The position numbers and the translations under genes are program-made. A stretch of 64,000 nucleotides of DNA from Buxus sempervirens. Lineage: Eukaryota > Streptophyta > Magnoliopsida > Buxales > Buxaceae. A model generated the notes under the pieces. The model was not told the origin of the DNA and did no database searches. It saw only the letters and a list, made by a program, of their open reading frames with translations. Within the stretch, counting starts at the first letter, position 1. Each line of letters begins with the position of its first letter. The stretch covers positions 18,068,366 through 18,132,365 of the forward strand of contig OX387185.1 of the NCBI GenBank assembly GCA_947561395.2, read 5' to 3'. Shown here piece by piece: positions 23,564 through 34,632 of the stretch.

Positions 23564-24276
23564 GGAAGCCGCGTTAGTTTGCCACACAGACGCTGCTTCA
23601 AAGGTAAGGGGAGTTTCCTCCCAATTGTTCAATACAAAATTTTGGGGAGCAGGGGAAATAGGGAAAGCCTGCTCTTCAAACCCAGAATCCGATGCCATCA
23701 TCACCGGGTGGGTACTGCCCTTTTCTGCTACGGGGCCCAATCCAGAAACGACCTCCTCCGGCATCTTTACTGCGGCCCAGTCAATAAACGGCAGTTCCAT
23801 GTCTGCCCCTATGATTTCGCCCTCAGTCATGGCGAAGAATGCACCAACATCCTCAGAAAAGTCCACCTGCTGCTCGGGCTGTGGCCTAGGCCCATCTTCT
23901 GCTCCCAGTATTGGAGAGGGGTTATAGGGTTGTAGGGCCGAAACCAAAGGCTTTTGAAATGGGTTAATGTTTCGGTATGGAGGCTTGGACTGGTCCATGG
24001 GATGAGAGATTTGGATTATATAGGAGGGTTTTGGAAAGTTCACCCTCAGATGCGGGAGTTTTCCTTTGCTTCTGCTCTCCCCTTCTTCGTGCTTCATTCT
24101 CCTCCAACCTCTGGGCTTGAAGCCCAACCCTACCCTTGGGACTAGTTTCTTAGCCTTGATTGGCTCCACCATACCTTGCAGATTGATCCCCAGGCCTTTC
24201 CCCGGGTGAAAGTGGTATTTCTCCATCACTTTCTTGACCATTTTTTCTGCAGTGGTCCCCTTTCCCTTCTTTTTTT
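23553..24276 (-). pseudogene. G-patch-like segment between protease and RT of element A
   Basis: Starts around the A7 run (plus-strand T 24270-24276). Contains KVMEKYHFHPGKGLGINLQGM, the G-patch-like signature found at this place in Tat polyproteins, then a Pro-rich and an acidic stretch ending near AASKKK at the 11-nt A run. Frame changes at both ends suggest homopolymer slippage; a -1 ribosomal shift at the A7 run is a less likely alternative. G-patches usually bind nucleic acid or helicase partners. Confidence 0.75.
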
Positions 24277-27234
24277 ACACCCCCCAGGTATGTAATTGAC
24301 CGCCTCAAATTGAAATGAGTGGAATGCAATCTTGTCAACAGTCAAGTCCACATTTATTAAGGGTACATCAGGTGACACAATGGGTGGCACCAAGTTTTCG
24401 GCTAGGACTGTTATCACCCTTTGCCCTCTTATATATTTCACCCTTTGGTGGAGCGTGGATGGTATTGCCCTAGCCGAGTGTATCCACGGCCTTCCTAGGA
24501 GCAGATTGAAGGCTGCGGGTATATCCATCACCTCAAATGTGATGTTAAAGATATTCGGCCCAATTGTGACTGGCAGTTCAATCTCCCCTAGGGAGTGGGT
24601 CTTGGAGCTATCGAAAGCCCTCACTATCCGCCCATTTTGTTTGATCCTTGACTGGTCCAGACCCAGCTTGGTAAAAGTGATTAACGGGCAAACGTTTAAC
24701 GCCGACCCGTTGTCAATTAGTACCCGTGCGATCATGCAGCCCTTATAGAGCACTGTGATGTGCAAAGGGTCCACATGATAACACCCACCTGGGCTGATCT
24801 CACCCTTTGAGAAACTTATTACATTATGTGACAAGATTTGACCAACCATTTTGCCAAGCTGGTCTGGATCAATTGTCTGGGATACATGTGCACTCTGTAG
24901 CACCCTTAACAATGCATCCCTGTGCTTTTTAGAATTCAGCAAAAGGCCCAGTATTGAAATCTGGGCCGGGACCTTGTTCAGCTGATCCACAAGATTAAAT
25001 TCACTCTTTTTTATTATTTTTATGAGGTCGGCTGCCTCATTTTCTGCACCCTGGGGGGTGTCTTCTCCTATTTTATTTTTTCCCTTCTGTTTTCTTTTTT
25101 CATTTTCTTTTTCTACTTTTTCTTTTTCTGCTTCTGTCTCCTTCTCTTTCTCTTCACCCCCTGCACATCTGCCTGACCTCGTCATGAGGTTCACCTCCTT
25201 CTGGTTCTGGTCCTTGACCACTGGAACCGTAGCCGTGATTCCCTCGCTGTAATTCCATGGTACAGCGGCCTCAGAATAGGCTAATTTAGGGATGTTGACC
25301 ACCAACGGCTGGAGTTTGGACCGGGATGTATGGACCGGTTTAGGGATAGTCTGGGCTGGCTGCACATTTACAACCAAGGGTTGAAGTTTGGATTTTGTGG
25401 GGACAGAAGAAGTGATAGAAGCATTGGTGGGGTCAAGGTTGATGACCAGTGGAGCCTTAGATGGCTTGGATGGTGAGCAAATGGGTGGACTGCAATTGAA
25501 GACCAATGGGGGCCTTGCTGTATTCATCTGGGCCATGAGTGAAGAGACCCGGTTTAGAGAGGAACTTATGTCCTCAGCAGCAAGATTATTATTTTTTTGG
25601 GAGACCATGTTGATCTCCTCTTCGTCCTCCTCTTGGAAGAAATGGACCTGGACTGTGGTCCCCACGGGTGCTATAAGCTGAGATGGGTCAAAGGCCCTTC
25701 TCGTGGTGGATATGGCCGTGATGGAGTTGGATGGGCCTGCCCCATTATGGTAAGGCAGAGGGTTCTGCCCAATATCATTTCCCGACGGGGCGGGTGCAGC
25801 AGTGTTAAAGACCAAAGCCTTCTGGTCCAACAGGTCCTGGACCGCATGCTTCAGCATCCAGCAAGTGTCAGTAGAGTGCCCTGGTGCACCCATGTGATAA
25901 TCGCATGTGATTGCTGGATCATAATTTCTACCCTTCGTGGCATTTGGGTTAGGCTCCTTCAGAGTCAAATATTCCCCCTTCAGCAGGGTTGGCAGCAGTT
26001 GGGACAGCGATATCGGGAGAGGAGTAAAGACTCTATTCCTCCTTGCTGCCATCCAGGCCTCCCTCTCCTCCTTAGTAAAAGTCCTCCTCTGGTTTGTAGG
26101 CACGGAGGGAGAGAAATTGACATTGTGCGGGGTCTGGTACAACTGCTGGGCCTGTTGGGCCTGCTGGGGTGCCAAGATGTTCACATGAAGTGGCTTCTTG
26201 GCTGGAGGAGCCTGGACCAGGTTCACCTCCCATTCTTTTCGGGCCCCTGTCTTCTTGAACCCAGTTCCCTTCTTTTGGGCCATGGAGGCCGAGGAATTAG
26301 ACTGCCCAGTCAGAGTAGAGTAGTCTATCAGCCTTCCTGACCTGACCCCTTCCTCAATCCGGTCCGCCACTTGTACCAGGGCAGCAAAGTTGGTGGTGAT
26401 CTGGCCCCCCAGATGGCTGTAAAAAGGCTGCCCCAGTGTGCCCATAAATGTGGAGATCATCTCCGGCTCTTGCATAGGTGGCCTGACTTGGGAGGCGGCC
26501 TTTCTCCATCTCTTGGCGTACTGCCGTACCGGTTCATCTTTCCCCTTGGTCATCCTCATCATGTCGTACCGGTCCGGCACGATCTCAGAGTTGAACTTAT
26601 ATTGGTCTAAGAAGGCGTCGGCTAGGTCCTTCCACCTCCTGATCCTTCCATGGTCCACTGTAGCGAACCACCGAAGGGCTGACCCGGTCAGACTCCTCTG
26701 GAAGAGCTGGATCAGTATGCCATCATCCCGGCCAAATTGGCATAGGGCCCTGCAGTATAATTTCAAATGGCTCAATCGGCAGCCCGTGCCATCAAACTTG
26801 TCAAAGTCTGGGCACCTGAACTTAGCCGGTAGACAGACGTCCGGGTACATGCACAGGTCTTCGAAGGTGGTGCCTCCATGGCTGCTTCCCCCCTTCACCT
26901 CCTTCAGCTCTGCCTGGATTCGTTCTATCCTGAGCAGCATTTTCTTTTCCATCTCATCTCGGGCCTTTTCTTTTTCCAGCTCTTTCTCAGACTCAGCTGT
27001 ATTTTCCCTGATTAGAATGGGTTCAGGGACTGGTTCAGAAATGGGCTGAGCCGGAGGCGGAATATAGGCCTGAGGTGGTGGTGCCGGATGGGAAGTAGAG
27101 GCTTGGTTCTGGGCTTGGGCCTGAGCTGCCAGTAGGTCCCCCAGCATCTTGGCCAGACCGACCACTTGCTCCTACAGTTGAGTAAAGTCCTGAGCAGGGA
27201 CAGTAGCTTGGGCTTGGTTCTCTTCAGTATTCAT
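24226..27234 (-). pseudogene. gag-pro: Gag-protease of element A, one amber stop near the start
   Basis: ATG at 27232-27234 (MNTEENQAQATVPAQDFTQL), amber TAG at 27172-27174, then an open frame of over 970 codons. Order: coiled N-terminus, capsid-like core (KFRCPDFDKFDGTGCRLSHLKLY; FQRSLTGSALRWFATV; WKDLADAFLDQYKFN; EPVRQYAKRWRKAASQV), non-standard knuckle CDYHMGAPGHSTDTC, Lys/Glu-rich linker, then aspartic protease with LIDNGSALNVCP near residue 840 and LLLGRPWIH. Gag forms particles; protease cleaves the polyprotein. The single TAG in the otherwise open frame is probably a CAG change. It ends by running out of frame after the A7 run. Confidence 0.88.
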
Positions 27235-27439
27235 TGTTCGGGCTTTGGATCTGGTCACGGGAGCAATGACTGCAATTAAGTGCACCTGGGTTGCAAGTAA
27301 ATGTACCTGGGTAAGAAAAACAAAGACACAAGTCAGCTTCCATTTAATTTGAAACACACCCCTATAAATGTAGACAAATAGGTCAGGTGAACACCAGTCC
27401 AAATTTTTTTGTTTTTTTATTTATTTTTTTAATTTTTTT

Positions 27440-28852
27440 GCTTGGAATATTCCGAGGCTTCCAAATGTCCTAAAAAGCTTTGACTTTGAGTGGTTCTCGT
27501 GACCAAACAAAGGTTCTTGGAATATTCTGAGACTTCCAAATGTCCTAAAAAGATTGACTTTGAGTGGTTCTCGTGACCAAACAAAGGTTCTTGGAATATT
27601 CTGAGGCTTCCAAAGGTCCTAAAAAAATTGACTTTGAGTGGTTCTCGTGACCAAACAAAGGTTTTTGGAATATTCTGAGGCTTCCAAAGGTCTTAAAAAA
27701 ATGACTTTGAGTGGTTCTCGTGACCAAACAAAGGTTCTTGGAATATTCTGAGGCTTCCAAAGGTCCTAAAAAAATTGACTTTGAGTGGTTCTCGTGACCA
27801 AACAAAGGTTTTTGGAATATTCTGAGGCTTCCAAAGGTCCTAAAAAGATTGACTTTGAGTGGTTCTCGTGACCAAACAAAGGTTCTTGGAATATTCTGAG
27901 GCTTCCAAAGGTCCTAAAAATTTTGACTTTGATTGATAAAAATAACCAACCAAAGGTTTTTGGAATATTCTGAGGCTTCCAAAGGTCCTAAAAAAAATTG
28001 ACTTTGAGTGGTTCTCGTGACCAAACAAAGGTTTTTGGAATATTCTGAGGCTTCCAAAGGTCCTAAAAAAATGACTTTGAGTGGTTCTCGTGACCAAACA
28101 AAGGTTCTTGGAATATTCTGAGGCTTCCAAAGGTCCTAAAAAAATTGACTTTGAGTGGTTCTCGTGACCAAACAAAGGTTTTTGGAATATTCTGAGGCTT
28201 CCAAAGGTCCTAAAAAGATTTGACTTTGAGTGGTACTCGTGACCAAACAAATGTTTTTGGAATATTCTGAGGCTTCCAAAGGTCCTAAAAAAAATTGACT
28301 TTGAGTGGTTCTCGTGACCAAACAAAGGTTTTTGGAATATTCTGAGGCTTCCAAAGGTCCTAAAAAAATTGACTTTGAGTGGTTCTCGTGACGAAACAAA
28401 GGTTTTTGGAATATTCTGAGGCTTCCAAAGGTCCTAAAAAAATGACTTTGAGTGGTTCTCGTGACCAAACAAAGGTTCTTGGAATATTCTGAGGCTTCCA
28501 AAGGTCCTAAAAAAATTGACTTTGAGTGGTTCTCGTGACCAAACAAAGGTTTTTGGAATATTCTGAGGCTTCCAAAGGTCCTAAAAAGATTTGACTTTGA
28601 GTGGTACTCGTGACCAAACAAATGTTTTTGGAATATTCTGAGGCTTCCAAAGGTCCTAAAAAAATGACTTTGAGTGGTTCTCGTGACCAAACAAAGGTTC
28701 TTGGAATATTCTGAGGCTTCCAAAGGTCCTAAAAAATTGACTTTGATTGATAAAAATAACCAACCAAAGGTTCTTGGAATATTCTGAGGCTTCCAAAGGT
28801 CCTAAAAAATTGACTTTGATTGATAAAAATAACCAACCAAAGGTTTTTTTTT
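27440..28852 (-). repeat. 74-bp tandem array in leader of element A
   Basis: About 19 copies of a 74-bp unit, each with GGAATATTCTGAGGCTTCC and usually GAGTGGTTCTCGTGACC. Three units near 27930, 28740 and 28812 carry GATTGATAAAAATAACC in place of the latter. A rare variant (GATTTGACTTTGAGTGGTAC) recurs at 28217 and 28588, 371 bp apart, which points to a five-unit higher-order duplication. 74 is not a multiple of 3, so the open frames across the array are accidental. It lies between PBS and gag. Confidence 0.93.
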
Positions 28853-29145
28853 TTTTTGAATTTTCTCAGTTTTCAAATGCAAAAGCTTGATTGAAATATG
28901 TTTGAGTTGAATTGGTATCAAAAAATATGACACCTTGGTTCCCTCTTTGATTTTTAAAATTAGGTTAAATCCTGAAAGAATATTTTATTTTATTCTTTTT
29001 TTTTTGTATTTTTTTTTGTTTTTGATTTTGTATTTTTGGAACATTTCTTATGTTCTTTTCGGGGTGCCTAAGGATTATCCACAGTGTTTTAGGTATTTTA
29101 TTCTGAAAATTTAGGCTGAACAGCCAATTTGTGCATTTTTAAAAC
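28853..29145 (-). other. Leader of A between tandem array and palindrome array
   Basis: A/T-rich with T tracts and no coding potential; nothing recognised. Confidence 0.5.
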
Positions 29146-29287
29146 GTATCCGGTATAATATACCGGATAAGCATATGCCTTATTATATCCGGTAACCCTA
29201 ACCGGATACACGCATATGTCTTTGTATCCTGAAATATATACCGGATATGAAGGAAATTGTTTTTAACCGGCCTGAGTTGCCGGTTAA
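29146..29287. promoter_or_regulatory. 39-bp-step palindrome array in leader of A
   Basis: Four copies start at 29146, 29185, 29224 and 29263, exactly 39 bp apart. The fourth is TTAACCGGC-CTGAGTT-GCCGGTTAA: both arms changed together, keeping perfect symmetry, with the same centre as the last copy of the other arrays. No TATA box follows on either strand. Confidence 0.88.
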
Positions 29288-30774
29288 TGCCGAAATGGCC
29301 TTTTTTGACTCATTTTTTCACCAGATTAAGTTTTTTTTCATTCCCACTTGATGTTCACCTTAACTTGACCCTCAAAACTTGCCCCAGATTGGGCTTGGAC
29401 ATGGTATTATCCACAATTCATACATTCATGAAAAGAACACGGCTTTACCTTGACACCTTGTATTACCTTCATTCAATATGGTATTCACATTATACCTTGG
29501 CTTGTAAAACATGCAAACGGCCTTCCCACATTTACACCCAATTCCCCAAACGCGATTGTGTGCTTTTAGCTGAAAACGTGTTTCTCCACCTTCAAGCGTA
29601 TGGTTTTTGGGTTTTGGCTTAATTGGCAACTTAGAACTCAAGTTTAGTGATGCCCGGAATCGAATCACAGATCCCATTGTCATCACATCATTGACCCAAA
29701 TTCTAAGGTAAATGTTTTCACTTTCGCTTTCCGAAGTCACGACCTCGGTGCGCCAAGCTACACACATTCATGGTTCAACTTCCTAATAGGTAAAGGGTAG
29801 GCTGTGCAAATTGTTTCAAGTGCTCAAGTGCAATTTTAAAATTGTGGTAACATTCACAACGTCCCAGCCCCTTGCCACTCTTTTCGTAGCCATGCATTCA
29901 TTCCAAGCCAAGGCATATATGACAAAATAATGAAGCTAAATACAAGCAAGCAAGCACCAAATATGCACAAAAATATTACATGCCCAAAAAGTGGTATACA
30001 AAACATGTTATTTATACAAACAACAATTAAACCATGGAAGCATGCTTGAAACCCAAAAGCATTCCCTAAAATCCCAGATTTTCATGTTCTTTTTCATGCT
30101 CAAAGTGTACCATTTACCCCAAATTGAAGCCTAAATTTTTAGCACTTACTTGGCATGGTTCAAAAGTGTTTCAATGAGGTAAAATATGCTTTAAAATCTC
30201 CAGAAATATGCACTAAAATTTTCAGATTTCTCATGCCCAAAAGTGCATCCTTTATACCCCAAATTAATGCCTAAAAGTTTAGCAACTACTTGACATGGTA
30301 TATTGGTGAACATACTAAAAAAAATCCACAATGTGCACTAAAATTTCAGATTTCATGCTCTTGGTTTTCATGCTCAAATTGAATCCCTCTATACCCCAAA
30401 TCAAAGGCATGGCATAACAAAAATTTTTAAGCACAAAAAAGTATGCTTTATAGGAATCATGTTTGAATACCCAAAAATTCTGAACCCCTAGATTTCATGC
30501 TACTAATTCTCATATTCAAACCATGGTATTCAAAATTCAAATTAGAGCATGTTATCACCAAATACAACCAAATCATGCTTCAAGATAGGCTTCTCCTAAA
30601 TCAACCTTTAAGCAACATCAAGCAAAACATACATGACTTGATTCATATAAAATTCAAAAGCATCCCAATCTGATTTAAAATACAAGAATATACACAAATG
30701 AATTAAACAAAGTAGCAAGCATTCAAAAATAAGTAAAAAGCATGAGTATACACAAAATGGCTTAAATCCACAAG
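29288..30774 (-). other. Proximal leader of element A
   Basis: Non-coding and A-rich on the plus strand. It includes roughly 100-120-bp diverged repeats around 'ATGCACTAAAATTTTCAGATTTC' (near 30209 and 30330) and 'TACCCCAAATTRAWGCC' (near 30114, 30255 and 30391). No ORF I would support. Confidence 0.55.
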
Positions 30775-30792
30775 TCCCCAGCAGAGTTGCCA
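30775..30792 (-). other. Primer-binding site of element A
   Basis: Minus strand TGGCAACTCTGCTGGGGA, 2 nt from the 5' LTR. Elements B and C have TTGGCGACTCTGCTGGGGA and TTTGCGACTCTGCTGGGGA in the same place. Tat/Ogre elements are reported to use a tRNA-Arg-type primer; that identity is from knowledge of the family and is not shown here. Confidence 0.85.
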
Positions 30793-30794
30793 GT

Positions 30795-33081
30795 TGTGAG
30801 ACATGGGAAAAATCATCGGAATGATCATCCCTCCGTCAACACACGGGCTCAACGCAAAAACGGGAGAGTCGCCACCATTCATGATTTTGGGGTGAGAATG
30901 GACACCAAAGGAATTAAAAACAAGCAAAAAAGAAGAGACAAAAGAAACATTCTAGGGTAAAAATAACCCTACTTGAAAATCAAATCCAGAGATGGGTAAG
31001 GGGATTAGATTATGAACGGGGGAAGGTGTTAGGCAACCCCATTCACCCACACGAAGTGGTTGCCAAGTGTATGTTCATGCAAAAATAAGAAAGCTTGCTA
31101 AAATCATAGAAAACCTTGAAAAAGGACCAATGTATGATATTTTCACATGAAGATCTAAATGGGTTTTAGATCCTCTCTTATGTCAATATCATTTCTGGAA
31201 TATCTCAAAAGAGGGAAATCAAAGCACAAGTTGCTCAAAAACCAAGTTAAATCAAATTCGGAAAATTCGGTAAAAAGTATGCCATTTGTCTTGAAATCAT
31301 TCAAATCCAATTCTAAATTGAACCAAACCAAATTCATTTGAAAGATTAGGGTAAATAAGAGTCTCATGCAAAATTTCACTTCATTCCGATGAAAATCATA
31401 GGAGTTATGCTCCTTTGAAGTTGCTGCTGGGGATTTTTAAAAGTGACGAGTGGGCAACTTTGAGAAATTACATAGAAAAATCCACTCCATAAAAATCCAC
31501 GAAATTTGGTGTGATTGAAGTCTGTATGGCCATATTTCAAAACAAACTAGCCTCATACAAAAATCCCTTCGGATGTGCCTTGGGTGGTCTCCCGAACAGG
31601 CCCCGAAGATCACAGATTTACCCAGAAAAGTACAAATGAACAGTTCTGAGTAAATCGGATACCAATAATTCAAATGGAATCAAAAAATTATGAAACCAAC
31701 TGGATTTGAAAATAGACTCATAAAGGAATACTCAGAAACAAAAATCACCCGAATCGGACTTAAAACGAACACATGGCGCTCCGTCGAAGTGACAAGTTCT
31801 GTATTTGAACCTGAACTGTCCACTTAACTTCGACAGAGAGGTGTCAAAAATCCGTTTGACGGAAATTTATGAAATTTGGTGAAAATAAACTAGACAGCCT
31901 CACCTTTCCCATGGTTCTGAAATTGCTCCAAAATTCATTCGGACGATGAAGTTATGAGCGTCCGAAGTCAGGGTACAAGTGCTGTCCAGTTAGGCCCTTT
32001 TTGAGTAAAACCAATACCAAAATGTGACAAAAAGTGTGTGATTCGTGCAAAATGAATATAAAACCTTTGAAAATCATTGTAAAACCTTCCAGAATTGATT
32101 GAGGTCATTTATTTGAGATTTATCACAATAAATGCAATAAACCCCAAATATGAGCCTATTCCACCAAAAGAGTGTAATATGTGTGCAAGAGTGAAAAACC
32201 AAGCAAGATTAATACAACAACATATCATGCATATAGATTCAACAAGATAGGTTCTAGCATAGCCTAGGATTCCGTTCCATTATCGTTTCCCTCTGTTCTC
32301 TCTCCCCGTTAAACACGGTTCTTCGACATAATCAAGGGTACTTTGATTATAGAACGGTTTTCAATCATTCAAAAGCCTTATGCTACATAGGTTCTAGCAC
32401 TAGGGTCAATCCCCAGTCTCGTTTCTCCTAGATCCCGCCTTCACGTTTTACGGCTAGGGGGGTCTTGAGATACTTTGAGCCGGGGAAGGATTTCCACACA
32501 CAAAAAGAGGCTTTATTCTACAGAAAGGTAGAGGAAGAGATCTAGATCTAATAAATTAAATACAGAAAATAAATGAGGGTTGAGGCTTACCTGGGGTTCT
32601 GGAAGCAATCCGGCAGCGGTTCCCTTCTTCACTCGGAGTTCTTCGATCTCCAAAAACTTCGTCCTTTGCTTGAAGAGGAGCCTCCTATTTATAGGCAAAG
32701 GCTAAGGTCATTGGTAGACACAACTTAATGTCTAGAACCCCCCAACCTTAACCCTAGGGTTGTTTCCGAGATTTCCCCTCATTAAAATGAGGGACATGAT
32801 GGTAACAAGTGATTTCTCTCGGAAAACCCTAATTTTGAGCAAACTTAATGTATCCGGTATATCAGACCGGATACAAAAGGGCCTTAAGGTATCCGGTACA
32901 TGGTACCGGATACACTAAGGCTCACATGTATCCGGTATGTTCCACCGGATACACAAAGGAGTACTTGTATCCGGTCTGAGTAACCGGATACAGGTAAAAG
33001 TTCATTTTCTTCAATTTCTGTGCTGGCTTTCAAGGAGATAACGATTTTTTATGATGGTTTTTGCAATTTGGGGTGTCTACA
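30795..33081 (-). repeat. 5' LTR of element A
   Basis: 2287 bp, the same length as the 3' LTR. Contains the TATA box near 32686-32696 and the palindrome array at 32850-32991. It ends at 33081 before TSD GATAC. Confidence 0.95.
32850..32991. promoter_or_regulatory. 39-bp-step palindrome array in 5' LTR of A
   Basis: Copies start at 32850, 32889, 32928 and 32967, identical in plan to 11798-11939. It lies in U3, upstream of the TATA box that would drive the element. Confidence 0.9.
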
Positions 33082-34391
33082 GATACTAAGTAAGGGAGGG
33101 GAGTAAATACTCTGGTCATTCTTGCTTGGTGTTCCTCTCTGGTTAACCTAGGCCGACTTGTAGCCTGCGTTCCCTGGCCAGTGTTTTGGTTTTCTCTTGT
33201 GTTAGTTTCCGAGAAGTGGTAAGGTCTGTTCTGTTGGACGTAGTTAACATTCTCGTCCTCTTTCTTCCTTTCCGGACCTCTCCCACTAACAGGGCCTCTT
33301 TTCTGCTCAAGAAATCTTGTAACTCTGCCGGACTTAACTCCGCCTTCTATTCTGTCAGCCACGACTACCAGGTCTGCAAAACTTGCAGCAAACTGCCCCA
33401 GCAGCAGTGTATAATAGGGGTGCCCCAGCGTCGAAATGAATAGTGTCACCATCTCCTTTTCCAGCATGGGCGGCTGAACCATCGCAGCCATCTCTCGCCA
33501 CCTCTTAGCATACTCACGAATGGACTCAGTACTTTTCTTGGTCATTTTTTGTAGCTCCATTCGAGTGGGCAAGACCTCAGTATTAAACTTGAAGTGCTCG
33601 AGGAAAGTACTTGCTAGATCATTCCAAGTCTTGATTCGACTCCTGTCTAGACTGGCGAACCATTTCTGTGCTGATCCCGTCAGTGAGCGTTGGAAGAATT
33701 GGATCATGATCCTCTCATCATGCGCATACTGGCACATGTCTCCATAGTACGCTCTGAGATGTAATAGCGGATCACCACTTCCATCAAATTTTACGAGATC
33801 TGGACATTTAAACTTTGGTGGAAGTTGCAAATCAGGAAAGAACCCTAATCTGTCCAGTGAAGCTTCTTTTGGTGTAGGACCTCGGTCTGCCTTATGCACT
33901 ATTTCCCTTAGAACCTGCAAATCGGCCTGCATCGATTCTTGTGCCCGATACCAATCTTCTACTTCGTGCCCCATTCCCATCATTTGTTGTTGTGGAAAAA
34001 CAGGGGGTGCTGGAATCCTTAATTGTTCTGGCTGGACAGGTAGTGGTTGAGGAACCGGCTGCTCTGGCGGATGCAAGTTCATTTGTGGAATGGCAGGTGG
34101 TGGCTGCTCTGGCATCACTGGCAGTGGTTGAGGTGCCAATGGCTATGGTGGTGGTACTGGCGGCTCCTGGGGAGGTACCGGCTGTTGCGGAGGTATCGGC
34201 AACTGCTGCTGCGGTTGTGCAAACTGGGGAGGTACTTGCAACCTTTCCATTTGCTGCATCATGTTTGCCATCATGGCTGTTATGTGAGCCATTTGCTAGT
34301 TAAGTCCTGTGATTACTGGATGATCTTCTAGCTTTTCTTGCTCTTGAGGAGGTGGAGGGAGTTCTTGTTCAAGTCCTTCAGCGGGATCCAT
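33082..34391 (-). pseudogene. gag: Gag N-terminal part of element B
   Basis: ATG at 34389-34391 (MDPAEGLEQEL...). Gln/Pro-rich N-terminal linker, then the capsid-like core: KFKCPDLVKFDGSGDPLLHL, DMCQYAHDERIMIQFFQRSLTG, WNDLASTFLEHFKFN, SIREYAKRWREMAAMVQPP, and LADLVVVADRIE-type helices. In-frame ambers TAG at 34296-34298 and 34143-34145 lie in the variable linker; the core is open. It is cut at 33082-33086 by element A and continues at 9742 downward in the same frame. Confidence 0.87.
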
Positions 34392-34632
34392 TTGGAGTTT
34401 TCTTCTTGAACGTAGGAGGTACGGGCTGCGATACGCAATCTTGGTACATTCTTCAACAAAAAGACATAAATTAATATAAAGAATTCATATTACATCAAAA
34501 TATAATGCATGTTGACGCATGCCAATGCAGATTATTCATGTCTTTTTTGATTTGATTGTTTTCCACGTAATTGATTTTTTTTTCTTTGTTTTGAACTTTT
34601 ATTCAACAATCAAGGAGGATAATTTGATCTCT
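34392..34632 (-). other. Short spacer upstream of gag of B
   Basis: Non-coding, T-rich on the plus strand; nothing recognised. Confidence 0.4.

Larger units (their letters stand above)
9743..33081 (-). mobile_element. Element A: large Tat-lineage Ty3/gypsy retrotransposon with two antisense genes
   Basis: TSD GATAC at 9738-9742 and 33082-33086; LTRs 9743-12029 and 30795-33081, both 2287 bp. Assignment to the Tat lineage rests on the DNGSA protease, the G-patch segment between protease and RT, the second RNase H after a degenerate first one, and the PBS. In element direction: 5' LTR, PBS, 3.5-kb leader, gag-pro-pol, 7.9-kb 3' region with two genes on the other strand, PPT, 3' LTR. Extra antisense ORFs in the 3' region are known from Tat relatives such as Grande and Retand; an intact seven-exon one is less usual. 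The LTRs differ at roughly 17 positions that I could see (under 1%), so the insertion is young. Confidence 0.93.

Noticed and set aside
27545..28723. Long repetitive open frames (FGHENHSKS...) on the minus strand
   Set aside because: By-product of the 74-bp tandem array; the same peptide appears in several frames because the unit is not a multiple of 3.
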